51,915 nucleotides of DNA from Collinsella sp. (GCA_019414265.1 DXMJ01000006.1:37192-89106), one strand, 5' to 3'; counted from the stretch's first letter, positions 32,090 through 41,698 are shown. Program-made: numbers and translations. Notes: a model not told the origin generated them from the sequence alone.

Positions 32090-32722
32090 CTATCCCCTCT
32101 TCCTTGCGGCGTCGGCGGCGCGGCGCGCCAGCGCATCGGCGCGCGGCAACCACATGTCGAGCAACTCATCACACGCCGTCTCGAGCTCCTCAGCACGAGC
32201 GCGATCCTTCATAGACGTGGTGTTCGCAAAGAGCGTCAAGCTCGCGCCCTGCATAGCGGAACGGCAGAACACGGCGCCGCACGCCACATCGGACAGCAGC
32301 TGACGCGAACCCTTGTCGGCCATGTCCTCGAGCAGCGCCAGTGCACGCCCGCAGGCATCCATAATGCGATACGGCGGCATAGCGGCCACATGCAGCGCAT
32401 CCTGAATCGCGGTCGCTCGAGCCGGATCGCCACGCGGAATACCGTACGCCGCGGACACCTGCCCATATGCACGAACGTCCTCGGCAACCAACTCGACAAG
32501 CTCCTGGGCCAACTCATCTGCCTGGGCAAATGCGCGCGTCAGGTCATCCGCGCGATCGGCAAGCGCAGGATTGGTCGCACCATAACGAGCGACCATTCCA
32601 CAAAGCGAGACGCCCAGCGCGCCCACAAAGGCGCTCGCGCTGCCACCGCCGGGAACCGGCTCGCGTGCGGCAAGTGCCTCGGCAAACTCTCGACAGGTTT
32701 TATCCATCATCTCTTGGCTCAT
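32090..32722 (-). CDS. Cyclodeaminase/cyclohydrolase family protein (FchA-like)
   Basis: 210 residues. The N-terminal EPVPGGGSASAFVGALGVSL is the typical signature of the formiminotransferase-cyclodeaminase C-terminal domain and of clostridial FchA, a helical enzyme that hydrolyses methenyl-THF to formyl-THF. The rest is helical with no other domain. GAAGGT is 8 bases before the ATG at 32722. It stands upstream of and nearly abuts the folD variant; fhs, the next enzyme of the path, is about 10 kb away. Confidence 0.85.
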   Translation of the reverse strand: MSQEMMDKTCREFAEALAAREPVPGGGSASAFVGALGVSLCGMVARYGATNPALADRADDLTRAFAQADELAQELVELVAEDVRAYGQVSAAYGIPRGDPARATAIQDALHVAAMPPYRIMDACGRALALLEDMADKGSRQLLSDVACGAVFCRSAMQGASLTLFANTTSMKDRARAEELETACDELLDMWLPRADALARRAADAARKRG

Positions 32723-33098
32723 ACGCACGCACCTTCAAGTCATATACATCGGTCAGGCGGCAACCGCCGACCAACCGCATCGAACACGTAATGGTGCTAA
32801 GTCTAGCCCATAAGCACATGGGCGTCAGCGCACCTGGCCATCGCGGATTTCTATGACGAACGATAGGCCATGCCAACGCAAACATGGGACACATGGCCCA
32901 CGTTTCGAGACTCCCGGGCAGCGGCAACTGGGGCATACATATAGGTAAGGAGCCCCATGTTGGGGCAACGCTCATCACGGCACCGGACGACGAATGGAGG
33001 AATCACCGCACAGCAAACAAAGCCATCATGTGCGCGCGCAAGCGCCGACCGGCGATCCGCGACACACGATGCCTCTAACAGACAAGGAGGACGCCACC
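32723..33098. other. Divergent intergenic region, cyclohydrolase/lipoprotein
   Basis: Contains a stable hairpin at 32751-32772 (GGTC and GGCGG paired with CCGCC and GACC around CAA) in the leader of the cyclohydrolase gene, with no T-run, and the 17-base element TGGGACACATGGCCCAC at 32885-32901 that recurs before the next lipoprotein gene. No gene is supported. Confidence 0.5.
32885..32901 (+). promoter_or_regulatory. Shared 17-base element, copy 1
   Basis: TGGGACACATGGCCCAC, with TGGG/CCCA half-sites, stands 214 bases before the first lipoprotein start and recurs exactly at 33855-33871 before its paralogue. Confidence 0.5.
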
Positions 33099-33701
33099 AT
33101 GAAGAAAAAGACCCTATCAATCCTTTCCCTTTGCATCGCCCTCTTTGCCGCGCTTGCCCTTGTCGGCTGCGGCGGGAACGCCTCGGGCGGGGGCAGCAGC
33201 GCATCCAAGAGCGAGGGCAAGGAAAAGGCCCCCGTCGCCAAGAAGACCGACTTTATCTGGTTTAAGGTCGAGATGCCCGAGGGCGTCGGCGTAAGCGACT
33301 CCGCCGGCAAGAATGCCGACAGGGTCCAGCTCACCTTCCCCGAAGACGAGAACGCCTCGGCCGATCGCTTTATCCCCGTTTGGAAAAAAGCGATGACAGC
33401 CGAGGAATCCCACGCCGACCAGGCAGAAAAGAAGGGGGATACGTTCCAGTGGAAGGATGGCGGGTCCGTCGAGTATAACGGCAGGACGTGGCTCGTCGGA
33501 ACATACGAGGACAACAGCGGCATCTCAACCATGCTTTTTACCGACGTTGAGCCGGGAAGCGTCTACGTCCTCATCTCGAACTTCGACCAGCACAAGAAAG
33601 AAGCCGAGACGCTCCTCAACTCCATCGAGTTCCCCGATGACATGGCAGAGGCAGTTTCCGAGGCGCGCGAAGTCGAGATTTCGAGCATCGAGCTCAAGTA
33701 A
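33099..33701 (+). CDS. Lipoprotein of unknown function, tandem paralogue 1
   Basis: 200 residues. N-terminus MKKKTLSILSLCIALFAAL followed by the lipobox LVGC, then a Gly/Ser linker and one compact domain beginning KTDFIWFKVEMPEGV. The domain ends with EVEISSIELK. It aligns along its length with the next gene (shared DFIWFKVE(M/V)PEGV, DRFIPV, VEYNGRTW/VKYNGKTW, GSVYV). I recognise no named family. AAGGAGG precedes the ATG at 33099. A terminator follows. Anchored on the outer face of the membrane. Confidence 0.82.
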   Translation: MKKKTLSILSLCIALFAALALVGCGGNASGGGSSASKSEGKEKAPVAKKTDFIWFKVEMPEGVGVSDSAGKNADRVQLTFPEDENASADRFIPVWKKAMTAEESHADQAEKKGDTFQWKDGGSVEYNGRTWLVGTYEDNSGISTMLFTDVEPGSVYVLISNFDQHKKEAETLLNSIEFPDDMAEAVSEAREVEISSIELK

Positions 33702-33771
33702 CGGGACACCCGCACGCGCCTACGCGCACCTGCGCACATGCGCCCCATTAAAGCAACGGGCACCCAACCCC

Positions 33772-33808
33772 GGGGAGGGCCGACAGGCATCGGCCCTCCC
33801 CTCTTTTG
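33772..33808 (+). terminator. Intrinsic terminator after lipoprotein 1
   Basis: GGGGAGGGCCGA (33772-33783) pairs perfectly with TCGGCCCTCCCC (33790-33801), followed by TCTTTT. Confidence 0.88.
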
Positions 33809-33854
33809 GACCCGCGCATATTGCCACTTGTCGGCGCAAATCCGGCCCTCAGAA

Positions 33855-33871
33855 TGGGACACATGGCCCAC
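33855..33871 (+). promoter_or_regulatory. Shared 17-base element, copy 2
   Basis: Exact copy of the element at 32885-32901, here 90 bases before the second lipoprotein start. A TACAGT -10-like box lies 21 bases after it. Confidence 0.5.
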
Positions 33872-33944
33872 CCTAGCGAGCCGTCCACGCGTACAGTAAA
33901 GGCAGGTAATCCATGGGCGGTTACAGATCGAGGAGGACACGACC

Positions 33945-34538
33945 ATGAAAAAGAAGGCCTTTGCGATTCTCACACTCTGCATCAGTCTCCTTGCCACGGT
34001 TGCCCTGGTGGGTTGCGGCGGAAGCGGCGGCGCTACCGGCAGTGGCGGTGGCGGCGGCGCAGAAAAGCCAGCCGTGGATATGAGGACCGACTTCATTTGG
34101 TTTAAGGTCGAGGTGCCCGAGGGCGTCGAGATCACCGACGTTGCCGGCGACACCGCCGACAGGGCCCAGTTTAAGTTCACCGAGAGCGAGCACGCCAGCG
34201 ATCGCTTCATCCCTGTCTTCGACTCTGACAAGAACGCTGACGAGCTGTTCGACTACGAGGCCAAATGGAAGGCCAACTTTGAGTGGACCGAGAATGATCC
34301 CGTCAAGTACAACGGCAAGACTTGGCGCAACGCTTCCTATACACACTCGGGCGGCGTAACGACTGAGTACTTCACCGAAGCAGGCGGCGGCAGCGTTTAC
34401 GTGAGCATCGACAATGTCGAGGAGCACAAGGACGCCGTCGAGACCATGATGAAGTCTCTGGAATTTGCCGACGACATCGCCGAAGCCAAGACCGAGGCCA
34501 TGGACGTCAAGCTCGACGATATCGAGATCAAGCGCTAA
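33945..34538 (+). CDS. Lipoprotein of unknown function, tandem paralogue 2
   Basis: 197 residues. MKKKAFAILTLCISLLATV leads to the lipobox LVGC and a Gly-rich linker, then the same domain as the preceding gene (TDFIWFKVEVPEGVEI, ASDRFIPVFD, VKYNGKTWRN, GGGSVYVSIDN). AGGAGG precedes the ATG at 33945. Its own upstream element and its own terminator show that it is transcribed separately, so the duplication included the control region. Function unknown; surface-exposed binding is inference. Confidence 0.82.
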   Translation: MKKKAFAILTLCISLLATVALVGCGGSGGATGSGGGGGAEKPAVDMRTDFIWFKVEVPEGVEITDVAGDTADRAQFKFTESEHASDRFIPVFDSDKNADELFDYEAKWKANFEWTENDPVKYNGKTWRNASYTHSGGVTTEYFTEAGGGSVYVSIDNVEEHKDAVETMMKSLEFADDIAEAKTEAMDVKLDDIEIKR

Positions 34539-34608
34539 GCAACTGGCGAGCGCAGCGGGAAACACGGGCGCAGTGCAAACAAGCGACGGTGCCCCAGCGT
34601 TTCGTACT

Positions 34609-34642
34609 AAGGGAGGGCCGGTAAACCGACCCTCCCTTTCTT
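34609..34642 (+). terminator. Intrinsic terminator after lipoprotein 2
   Basis: AAGGGAGGGCCGGT (34609-34622) pairs with ACCGACCCTCCCTT (34625-34638), one G-U pair, with TTTCTT overlapping the end. The remaining intergenic bases to 34844 hold no gene; a TATAGT box at 34796-34801 may be the -10 of the next gene. Confidence 0.82.
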
Positions 34643-34844
34643 ATGCCGGCACCTGACGAACGCGAGGATGCCGGACGCCGGAACCACCCCAAATGTGGCA
34701 ACGGTACGAAAACGGCAAGCACCCAAACACGTCCGCCCGCCGATTTATAGCGCCGCGCACACAATTTAAGCCGACACCTTTAAACATCCGGGCAGTATAG
34801 TGACCAAAATGAGCGCATTACCGCACCCTGCGAATGGAGGAGTT

Positions 34845-37324
34845 ATGACCGAACACCACGCCATCAGTCGTCGAGCGTTTACGCTGGGCCTAGGACTTGC
34901 GGCGTTGTCGCCGCTTGCAAGCCTGCCCGAAACCGCGGGATTGGGCCTTCCCATGCGCGCGGCATTTGCAGAAGACACGCCCACACCGGCGGCCACCCTC
35001 GACAAGTTCGTCATTCGCCTTCGCCCCGCGGGCTATTTTCGCACCGCGAGCGTCAACCAAGACGGCAACGTTCGCGGCAACGTCTGCCACCTGTTTAACG
35101 ACGGCACGTCCAGCAAGCTCATCCTTGAGAACGTAACGACCAAGAATGACGATACAAACTGGTATGCTATCCGCACCTTGCTCAATTTCGAAGAGCATAA
35201 AAGACGGGCTACAGCATTTGGTCGGTCGACGACGACTCGGACAAAGATGGAAAGGTCATCCACGTATGGGGCGGCGAGTATGACAACAAGCCCAGCCGCG
35301 CTTTTGCGTTCGAGCGTCAATCAAACGGAACCTATATCATCCGAGACCGCACGGTCGAGAAAGAAACCGAGAAAAAAGACATTAAGTACCTGGCAATAGA
35401 ATCGAACGGCGAAGACCAGGACAACAATAAGATCTGCCATAAGAGTAAGAGCATTCCGTGGGAGCTCGAACTTATCGGTTACGACATGAAAAAGAACGAT
35501 GCCACGGTTAGCAGCCTCGACTGGATCACGTACAGCAGCTACGTCGATGGGCCATGTTGGATGAAATACGTCGACGACAACAAGTTCCTCGACGAGCTGA
35601 GCATCCCGGGTACGCACGATTCGGGCACCTGCAGCGTGGACAACGACACTGAGCCCCAATCCTCGCAAGTAAAATGCCAGCAGGATTACATTCCTACGCA
35701 GTTGCTCGAAGGCATTCGCTATTTTGATATCCGGCTCGGAAAGGGCGACGACCCCGGTATCGACCACGGGGATTACTACCTGCTCAAAAAAGACGCGTAC
35801 TTTATGCATCTTTCCGATGTCATAGGCTACTTCAAAACGTTTTTGAACGAAAACCCGACAGAAGCGCTCATCATGCTGGTGTCACGAGGCAACGACGAGG
35901 CTACCGACGAAAGTGTTACGACGGCTTTCGCCAAGGTTTTGGACGACAACCCCAAACTGTTCTATACGTCGAGCCGAATCCCCACGCTACACGAGGTGCG
36001 CGGAAAGATCGTTCTGCTGCGTCGATTTAGGCTCGCCGGCAACAGTGTAAGCGGCCACACGTGGGGCCTCGACCTTACCGAATGGGATGACAAGATCAAG
36101 GCTCACTCCGACAGCGCCACTATGTGTCTCGTCCAAGACGCGCGGGGCTTTGAAGCCGCGGGGGAAACAGGAGACAAAGAGCCCTATTGCACCAAGGTAT
36201 ACGCCCAGGACCATTACGAATGCACAGGAACCGACAAAATCGGCTGGGTCGATATGGCGCTGCAGGAGACAACCAAGCTCGCCCGCATCATGGTGGACGT
36301 CGAGGACAATAACGGGGCCAAGGTAAAGGTCCTGGAGCACAGCTGGTGTATCAACTACACCAGCTGCACGAACTACAAGCAAGGAAGCAATCCTTTTACC
36401 GCGGCGCGAGTGGTCAACGAGCATCTATACAAGAGCCAGTATATAAACAGCACCGGAAATGAGAACACAAAGGAGGACTGCCTCAAGCACATTGGCATCA
36501 TTGCGTCCGACTTTGTTGATGCGGCACTGGCCCGAAGCATCTACCAGCGCAATTACGATGCGAAGCACAAGCAGACCGTTTCGTACTACCTCCCGACCCG
36601 TATACGCATGACATACGGCGACTCGTTGAGCGATGCCTCACTCCAGGATGGAAAGACCGTTGGCGAGGGTCGTTTCCGCCTTGTCGACAGCAGTAACGTA
36701 CTCAACGTGGCGGCTTCGGGCAACACGTTTGCTATCGAATACGTGGATGTCGACGCCCTGGGCAACGAGACCGTTACGGAACTGCAGGGTTCCGTGCCCA
36801 TCGATATCGACCCGCGCGCACTGACGCCCCACTTTGAAGGGCTCGAGGGCCTTAAGGCCGGCGAGGACGTGCGCGCAAAGATCGCGGCGCCGCTCGAGGG
36901 CAAGCTCGAAGGCGATGCCTGCACCGCCCAGCTCGAGTTTATGCACGATGCAAACGGCGCTCCGGGCACGGCAATGGCCGAGGATGAGGTATTTGCCGCG
37001 GGGACGTATTGGGTGCGTGCGAAAGGCCTGTTGGGCGACGCGGCGCAGAACTACACGCTTGCCACCGACGGAGCCGCAAGCTTTACTGTGACGACTTCGG
37101 GCGACGCGGGCGGTGCAGGCAACACCGGCACCGGCACCAACGCGGGCAGCGCCGACAAGAACGGCAAGGGCAACAAGAGCAAGGGATCGGGCGAGAAGCT
37201 CGCCGGCACGGGCGACGGCTCTGGCATTGCCGCCGGGCTCGCTGCCGCCGCCGTGGCGACAACGGTCGCAGGTGCAGCAATGCTTGCCAGTGACCGCGAC
37301 AATACCGAGGACGTTAACGAATAG
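34845..37324 (+). pseudogene. Secreted PI-PLC-X-domain phospholipase-like surface protein, interrupted by a single frameshift
   Basis: Frame 1 starts at the ATG 34845 after GGAGGAG with a Tat signal (SRRAFTLGLGLAAL) and a beta-trefoil/ricin-like stretch (RLRPAGYFRTASVN). At 35199-35202 a run of four A breaks the frame; adding one A joins EEHK to KTGYSIWSVDDDSD and the rest reads through to 37324 (826 residues in all). The second part has a PI-PLC X domain: IPGTHDSGT with the first catalytic His, IRYFDIRLG, and FMHLS with the second His. A C-terminal LAGTGD plus helix looks like a sortase signal. It may be a sequencing error, a phase-variable homopolymer or a true pseudogene; the ORF downstream of the break has no ribosome-binding site. 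Confidence 0.82.
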
Positions 37325-37353
37325 GCAAGCCAGTCTTTTGGGCGCATTAACTC

Positions 37354-37391
37354 AATCGGGGCGCAGAATACCGTTCTGCGCCCCGATTTTT
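37354..37391 (+). terminator. Intrinsic terminator after the PI-PLC-like gene
   Basis: AATCGGGGCGCAGAA (37354-37368) pairs perfectly with TTCTGCGCCCCGATT (37374-37388), running into TTTTT. Intact termination signals suggest the gene was functional until recently. Confidence 0.9.
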
Positions 37392-37416
37392 ACCTTGGCC
37401 CGAACGCCGCTATCGG

Positions 37417-37685
37417 CTACATCACCATGTTCAGAGCTTTCACAAATTCCTGGGCCTTCGCACGGCTACTCAGGCTAAAGACGCAAGCGGTCAACAGCCT
37501 GTTACGCAGGAAACGTCGCGGCCCTTGATCCTGTTGACCCCCGTAATGTCCTTAAGCTAGACAATCTCGGTATGCTTGCCGCCGAAAGTGCCCTTCTTGA
37601 GCACCTCGATACGGTTGGGGTAGATCTTGACGTCTTTAAACCTACCCGAACCCTTGTCCTGGAACAGCAGCGTGTTGTTGTCCAT
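37417..37685 (-). pseudogene. Decayed PH-like domain gene
   Basis: From an ATG at 37685 with an intact GGGAG site the minus strand reads MDNNTLLFQDKGSGRF...IYPNRIEVLKKGTFGGKHTEIV, then an in-frame TAG, then LKDITGVNRIKGRDVSC in the same frame; after one further shift it ends SSRAKAQEFVKALNMVM and stop. The pattern (IYPNRIEV, LKDITGV, KAQEFVKAL) is that of short bacterial PH-like domain proteins. One nonsense and one frameshift mutation mark it as a remnant. It occupies most of the 37392-37850 gap. Confidence 0.62.
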
Positions 37686-37853
37686 ACGCGTCACTCCCGC
37701 GGGGTTCGCTAAAACTGCCTCTATGGTCACATTTTAACCACCGCAAGGCTCCCATGCGAAGGTGCCAGACAACATAGCAATTCGTGTCCGCGCGAGGCTT
37801 TAAACTAAATACGATAAAGATGCATTCCACAAGAGGAAAGTGGGGCGACAGTG

Positions 37854-38903
37854 ATGGGTGAACTGGTAAACCGTGGAGAATCGGCAATCGTGGCCGAAGG
37901 TTTTTACAAGCAGGTTTCCTCGATTCTCAACGCCGCTCGCGACAAGGCCTATACCGCCGTTAACTTTGCGATGGTTGAGGCGTATTGGGAGATCGGCAAG
38001 AGCATTGTTGATGAGCAGGGCGGAGAGGAGCGCGCCAAGTATGGAGAGGCACTGCTCAAGGCCCTCGCAATCAAACTTACCAAAGATTTTGGTAAAGGTT
38101 TTGAAGCAAGAGAGCTGCGTAAAATGCGTCAGTTCCATCTTGCATTTCCAATTCGGGACTCACTGCGTCCCGAATTGAGCTGGACACATTACCGCAGGTT
38201 AATACGCATTCCTGACCCCGAAACTCGAACATGGTACATGAACGAATGCGCCGATTCTCGCTGGAGCACGCGCCAGCTCGAACGCCAGATCAACACCATG
38301 TTCCGAGAGCACATACTTGCCAGCAAGGACAAGGAGGCCGTCACCCAGGAAATCCAAAAGAGCGCCCCGGCTCGTCGCCCCGAGGATATCATCCGCGACC
38401 CATATGTACTGGAGTTTTTAGGTTTCTCGGACGATACTGCGTTTCGCGAGAGCGATCTAGAGCAGGCGCTCATCACGCATCTTCAGAAGTTCCTGCTGGA
38501 GCTTGGCCGTGGTTTCGCTTTCGAGGCGCGCCAAAGGCGCATCACCTTTGATGGGCGCCATTTCTATATTGACCTTGTGTTTTACAACTATCTGATGCGC
38601 TGCTTCGTGCTCATCGACCTTAAGACGGACGATCTTACGCACCAGGACCTGGGCCAGATGCATATGTATGTGAACTACTACACGCGCGAGCTCATGAACG
38701 AAGGCGACAATCCGCCCATAGGCATCGTGCTCTGCGCGGACAAAAGCGATTCGATCGTCGAGTACACGCTGCCCGAAGACAACGACCAAGTGTTTGCCGC
38801 CAAATACCTGCCGTATCTTCCAAGCAAGGAAGAGCTGGCGCGCGAGCTGAGTGCCGAGTACCGCGCCATCAACGAAGCGACTAATGGCGAAGCGCAAGGG
38901 TAG
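37854..38903 (+). CDS. PDDEXK nuclease-domain protein, YhcG/DUF1016 family
   Basis: 349 residues. The N-terminal helical DUF1016 part (NFAMVEAYWEIGKSIVDEQ, ELRKMRQFHLAFP, LSWTHYRRL) is followed by the C-terminal restriction-endonuclease-like fold (FAFEARQRRITFDGRHFYIDLVFYN, VLIDLKTDDLTHQDLGQM), with the Asp-x(n)-Asp-x-Lys catalytic pattern in DLVFYN and DLK. Such genes often accompany restriction-modification or mobile elements, but none is beside it here. A GTG precedes the ATG at 37854; GTGGGGCG may serve as the site. Possibly horizontally acquired; role unknown. Confidence 0.85.
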   Translation: MGELVNRGESAIVAEGFYKQVSSILNAARDKAYTAVNFAMVEAYWEIGKSIVDEQGGEERAKYGEALLKALAIKLTKDFGKGFEARELRKMRQFHLAFPIRDSLRPELSWTHYRRLIRIPDPETRTWYMNECADSRWSTRQLERQINTMFREHILASKDKEAVTQEIQKSAPARRPEDIIRDPYVLEFLGFSDDTAFRESDLEQALITHLQKFLLELGRGFAFEARQRRITFDGRHFYIDLVFYNYLMRCFVLIDLKTDDLTHQDLGQMHMYVNYYTRELMNEGDNPPIGIVLCADKSDSIVEYTLPEDNDQVFAAKYLPYLPSKEELARELSAEYRAINEATNGEAQG

Positions 38904-38960
38904 CGGCACGTTGCGACCGAAACGCCCGCACGCCTGTGAGCCGTCCCGCGCTGCGCTTCC

Positions 38961-40298
38961 CTACTTCCCAAAGATCGCAGCGAGCAAGCCCTTGCGTTTG
39001 GGCTTCTCCTCTCGGTAAGAACCCTCGGCGACCGCTGCAACCTGATGCTGCTGCTCGCCGCCTCCACGGCGCACGATCTGGTACAGAAACGGCGATTTAA
39101 CGTATTTGACCTCGATGGGCGCGGCATGCACGGTACTTTCGCCGGACAGATGCAGGCTCGGGTTGAGCGGTGCGACAATGTGCGTTTCGCGCTTATCGCT
39201 AAACACCACCGCTGCCGCACGACCCGTCTGGCCGTTTACGGCAATGCGCACCTGCTCGCCATCGCGGCCATCCGTTGCCGGACGGTCGACAAAGTAGACC
39301 GGCACCATAACTAGGCCGTCCTTGTGCTTGCGGGCCTTACAAGCCCACGTGCGGATACTCTTTTTATTGAGCCCCAGTACAGCCTCAGCGTCGTTGCCCG
39401 CAACGTCGAGCGCCAACTTATCAATGACCACCTGGTCCTTGGTAGACGCATCGACGGAGACGACGCGGAAATCGCCTTCCTGCATGGCGGGATCGAACGG
39501 ACCGACCTTGGCAAAGTCCCACGGCTCCAAAATGCCCATGAGGCGAATGTCCAGGTAGTTTGCCCGCGGATACGCCCAGTCGAGCACCTCGTAGTACACC
39601 AGGGTTTCCTTGCTCAGGCCCTTGCCCGGGAAGAACGCCATCATGCGCAAATCCGCGAGCGCCATGGGGAAGTAGAAGAGCATCATGTCGTTTTGGATCG
39701 CATCTTCTACATCGTGCCCGGCAAAGGCGTCGGGGTACTGACGCACCAGCTGCAGTGCGTTGGCACGCGCCTGCTGCGGCGAGATTTCGCATGGAATACC
39801 CTGCTCCGGCACATACTCCGCACCCACGCCCAAGGTCAGGCGCTTGCTAAACGTACCGGGCTTGAGCAGGTCGGCAATGCCGATCTTGTTGCCGCAGGAC
39901 GGGCACTCAAACACACGCTGCGTTGACTCGCCCTCAAAGGACGCTCCGCAGAAGGGGCAGGGAATGCTCACATGCGTGGCCTCTTGGAACTCCTGCGCCG
40001 TGCCGCAATCCTCCCACAGCAGATGTTCCAGGACCGACTGATTGCGCCAGTGCGAATTGAAGAAATACCAGTCCGGGTCCTCCGGGCGCTCGAGTTGCGA
40101 CACATGCGTGAGCTTGAGCAGTCCATCCACCACCGTCAACGGCGTATGGCGAATGCCCAAAGCGCTCTTGGGCTCTCCGGCGTCCGCCTGCCACGGAATG
40201 ACCGCGCCGCAATAGGCGCACTCAAAGCTGCGCTTAGCCTGGTGCGAGTACATAGGGCCGCCGCAGTTTTGACATTTAATGGCAAACATCTCGTCCAT
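38961..40298 (-). CDS. Double zinc-ribbon protein of unknown function
   Basis: 445 residues. Two TFIIB-type zinc ribbons are visible: KCQNCGGPM...FECAYCGAVI at the N-terminus and CPFCGASF...FECPSCGNKI near residue 125. The rest has a soluble alpha/beta pattern without recognised motifs; it repeatedly mentions no membrane helix and no signal peptide. The C-terminus is basic (EKPKRKGLLAAIFGK). AAAGGAGG precedes the ATG at 40298. It may bind nucleic acid or membranes through protein partners; I cannot assign a function. Confidence 0.7.
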   Translation of the reverse strand: MDEMFAIKCQNCGGPMYSHQAKRSFECAYCGAVIPWQADAGEPKSALGIRHTPLTVVDGLLKLTHVSQLERPEDPDWYFFNSHWRNQSVLEHLLWEDCGTAQEFQEATHVSIPCPFCGASFEGESTQRVFECPSCGNKIGIADLLKPGTFSKRLTLGVGAEYVPEQGIPCEISPQQARANALQLVRQYPDAFAGHDVEDAIQNDMMLFYFPMALADLRMMAFFPGKGLSKETLVYYEVLDWAYPRANYLDIRLMGILEPWDFAKVGPFDPAMQEGDFRVVSVDASTKDQVVIDKLALDVAGNDAEAVLGLNKKSIRTWACKARKHKDGLVMVPVYFVDRPATDGRDGEQVRIAVNGQTGRAAAVVFSDKRETHIVAPLNPSLHLSGESTVHAAPIEVKYVKSPFLYQIVRRGGGEQQHQVAAVAEGSYREEKPKRKGLLAAIFGK

Positions 40299-40516
40299 GG
40301 AAACGTCCTCCTTTGCACAGGGGCTATCGACGTTAAGTATGTCGAGCAAACAGGCACATGCCCATACCCATGTGGCCCAAAATGGACCACCCAGGCAGAC
40401 GAGAAGGCTCGCTCGTTAGCACCGGCAGACCATTACTGCATTTTCTGAGCATCGGTGCACAGCGCCTCCGCGCGAGCTACACTATCCCCTTAAACATGAT
40501 TGTGAGGACGACCGCT

Positions 40517-41698
40517 ATGCTATTTGTAAATCGGCTGGTACATACGCTTGTTCCCGGCAGCGAGGGCGAGCCGGTCGATACCTCCTGCCGCACCAACGCG
40601 GGCTTCGCCGCAAGCCTCATCTGCATTGGCCTCAACATCACTCTGTGCCTGGCCAAGGGCATCGCGGGCCTGCTCGCCGGCTCTGTCTCGCTCATCGCCG
40701 ACGCCTTCAACAACCTCTCCGACGCCTCGAGCAACATCGTGAGCCTGCTCGGGTTCCGCCTTGCCAGCCGCCCGGCAGACGAAGGCCACCCCTATGGCCA
40801 CGGTCGCTACGAGTACCTAGCCGGTCTGTTCGTCGCCGTCCTGGTTTGCGCCGTCGGCATCAACCTGATCCTCGAGTCGGTCACTAAGATCATCAAGCCC
40901 TCCCCCACCGCCTACACGCTGGTCTCCCTAGCCGCTCTCGTCTTGTCCATGCTCGTCAAATTCTGGATGGCCGCATTCAACCGTGCGCTGGGCAACCGTA
41001 TCGATTCCGAAACACTCATCGCCACAGCACAGGACTCCAAAAACGACGTCATCACCTCGGGATCGGTCCTGGCCGCAGCGCTTATTTCGCAGACGACCGG
41101 CTTTGACCTCGACGGCTGGGCGGGCCTGGGCGTGGGCGTCTTCATCTGCATCAGTGGCATGGGCCTGGTGCGCGACGCCATCAGCCCGTTGCTGGGGCAA
41201 GCGCCCGACCCCAAGCTCGTCCAGGCAATCCGCGACAAGATCATGTCCTATCCGCAGGTCTTGGGCACACACGACCTGATGGTGCACGACTACGGCCCCG
41301 GTCGTCAGTTTGCCAGCGCCCACGTGGAGATGCCCGGCGAGGGCGACGCATTTGAGCACCACGAGATCCTGGACACCATCGAGCACGACATCAAGCGCCA
41401 GATGGGCATTGGCATCACGCTGCACTGCGACCCCATCGCGACAACCGGCGATGATCTGCGCGGCTGGGTCAAGCGCGGCGTCATGCAGATCGATCCCGCG
41501 CTCTCCATCCACGACCTGCACGAGCACGACGGGTTCGTTTCGTTTGACCTGGTGCGCCCCGACGGCTTTGACATATCCGACGAGGAGCTGCTGGAGCTCG
41601 TCACGCGCATCGTGCACGAGCGCCGGCCCAACGTCTCATGCGTCGTTACGTTTGACTCGGGCTTTAGTTCGCCCGACCGTCCAGCAGAGCAGCTGTAG
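40517..41698 (+). CDS. Cation diffusion facilitator (CDF) family transporter
   Basis: 393 residues. Six membrane helices cover about 30-230, with CDF hallmarks SLIADAFNNLSDASSNIV (metal-binding Asp residues of helix 2), HPYGHGRYEYLAGL after it and the helix 5 segment TAQDSKNDVITSGSVL with the second Asp pair. A cytoplasmic C-terminal domain (HDLMVHDYGPGRQFASAHVEMP, HEILDTIE) follows, with an additional 70-residue extension. It exports divalent metals (Zn, Fe or Mn) by proton antiport; the metal is not predictable. GTGAGG is 9 bases before the chosen ATG. Confidence 0.9.
   Translation: MLFVNRLVHTLVPGSEGEPVDTSCRTNAGFAASLICIGLNITLCLAKGIAGLLAGSVSLIADAFNNLSDASSNIVSLLGFRLASRPADEGHPYGHGRYEYLAGLFVAVLVCAVGINLILESVTKIIKPSPTAYTLVSLAALVLSMLVKFWMAAFNRALGNRIDSETLIATAQDSKNDVITSGSVLAAALISQTTGFDLDGWAGLGVGVFICISGMGLVRDAISPLLGQAPDPKLVQAIRDKIMSYPQVLGTHDLMVHDYGPGRQFASAHVEMPGEGDAFEHHEILDTIEHDIKRQMGIGITLHCDPIATTGDDLRGWVKRGVMQIDPALSIHDLHEHDGFVSFDLVRPDGFDISDEELLELVTRIVHERRPNVSCVVTFDSGFSSPDRPAEQL

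Noticed and set aside
32723..33098. Searched for a THF or other riboswitch before the cyclohydrolase-folD pair
   Set aside because: Only a simple hairpin is present; no recognised aptamer core.
35486..37324. PI-PLC-like frame as an independent gene starting at 35486
   Set aside because: No ribosome-binding site or signal peptide, and the coding sequence continues upstream in the same frame to the frameshift point.
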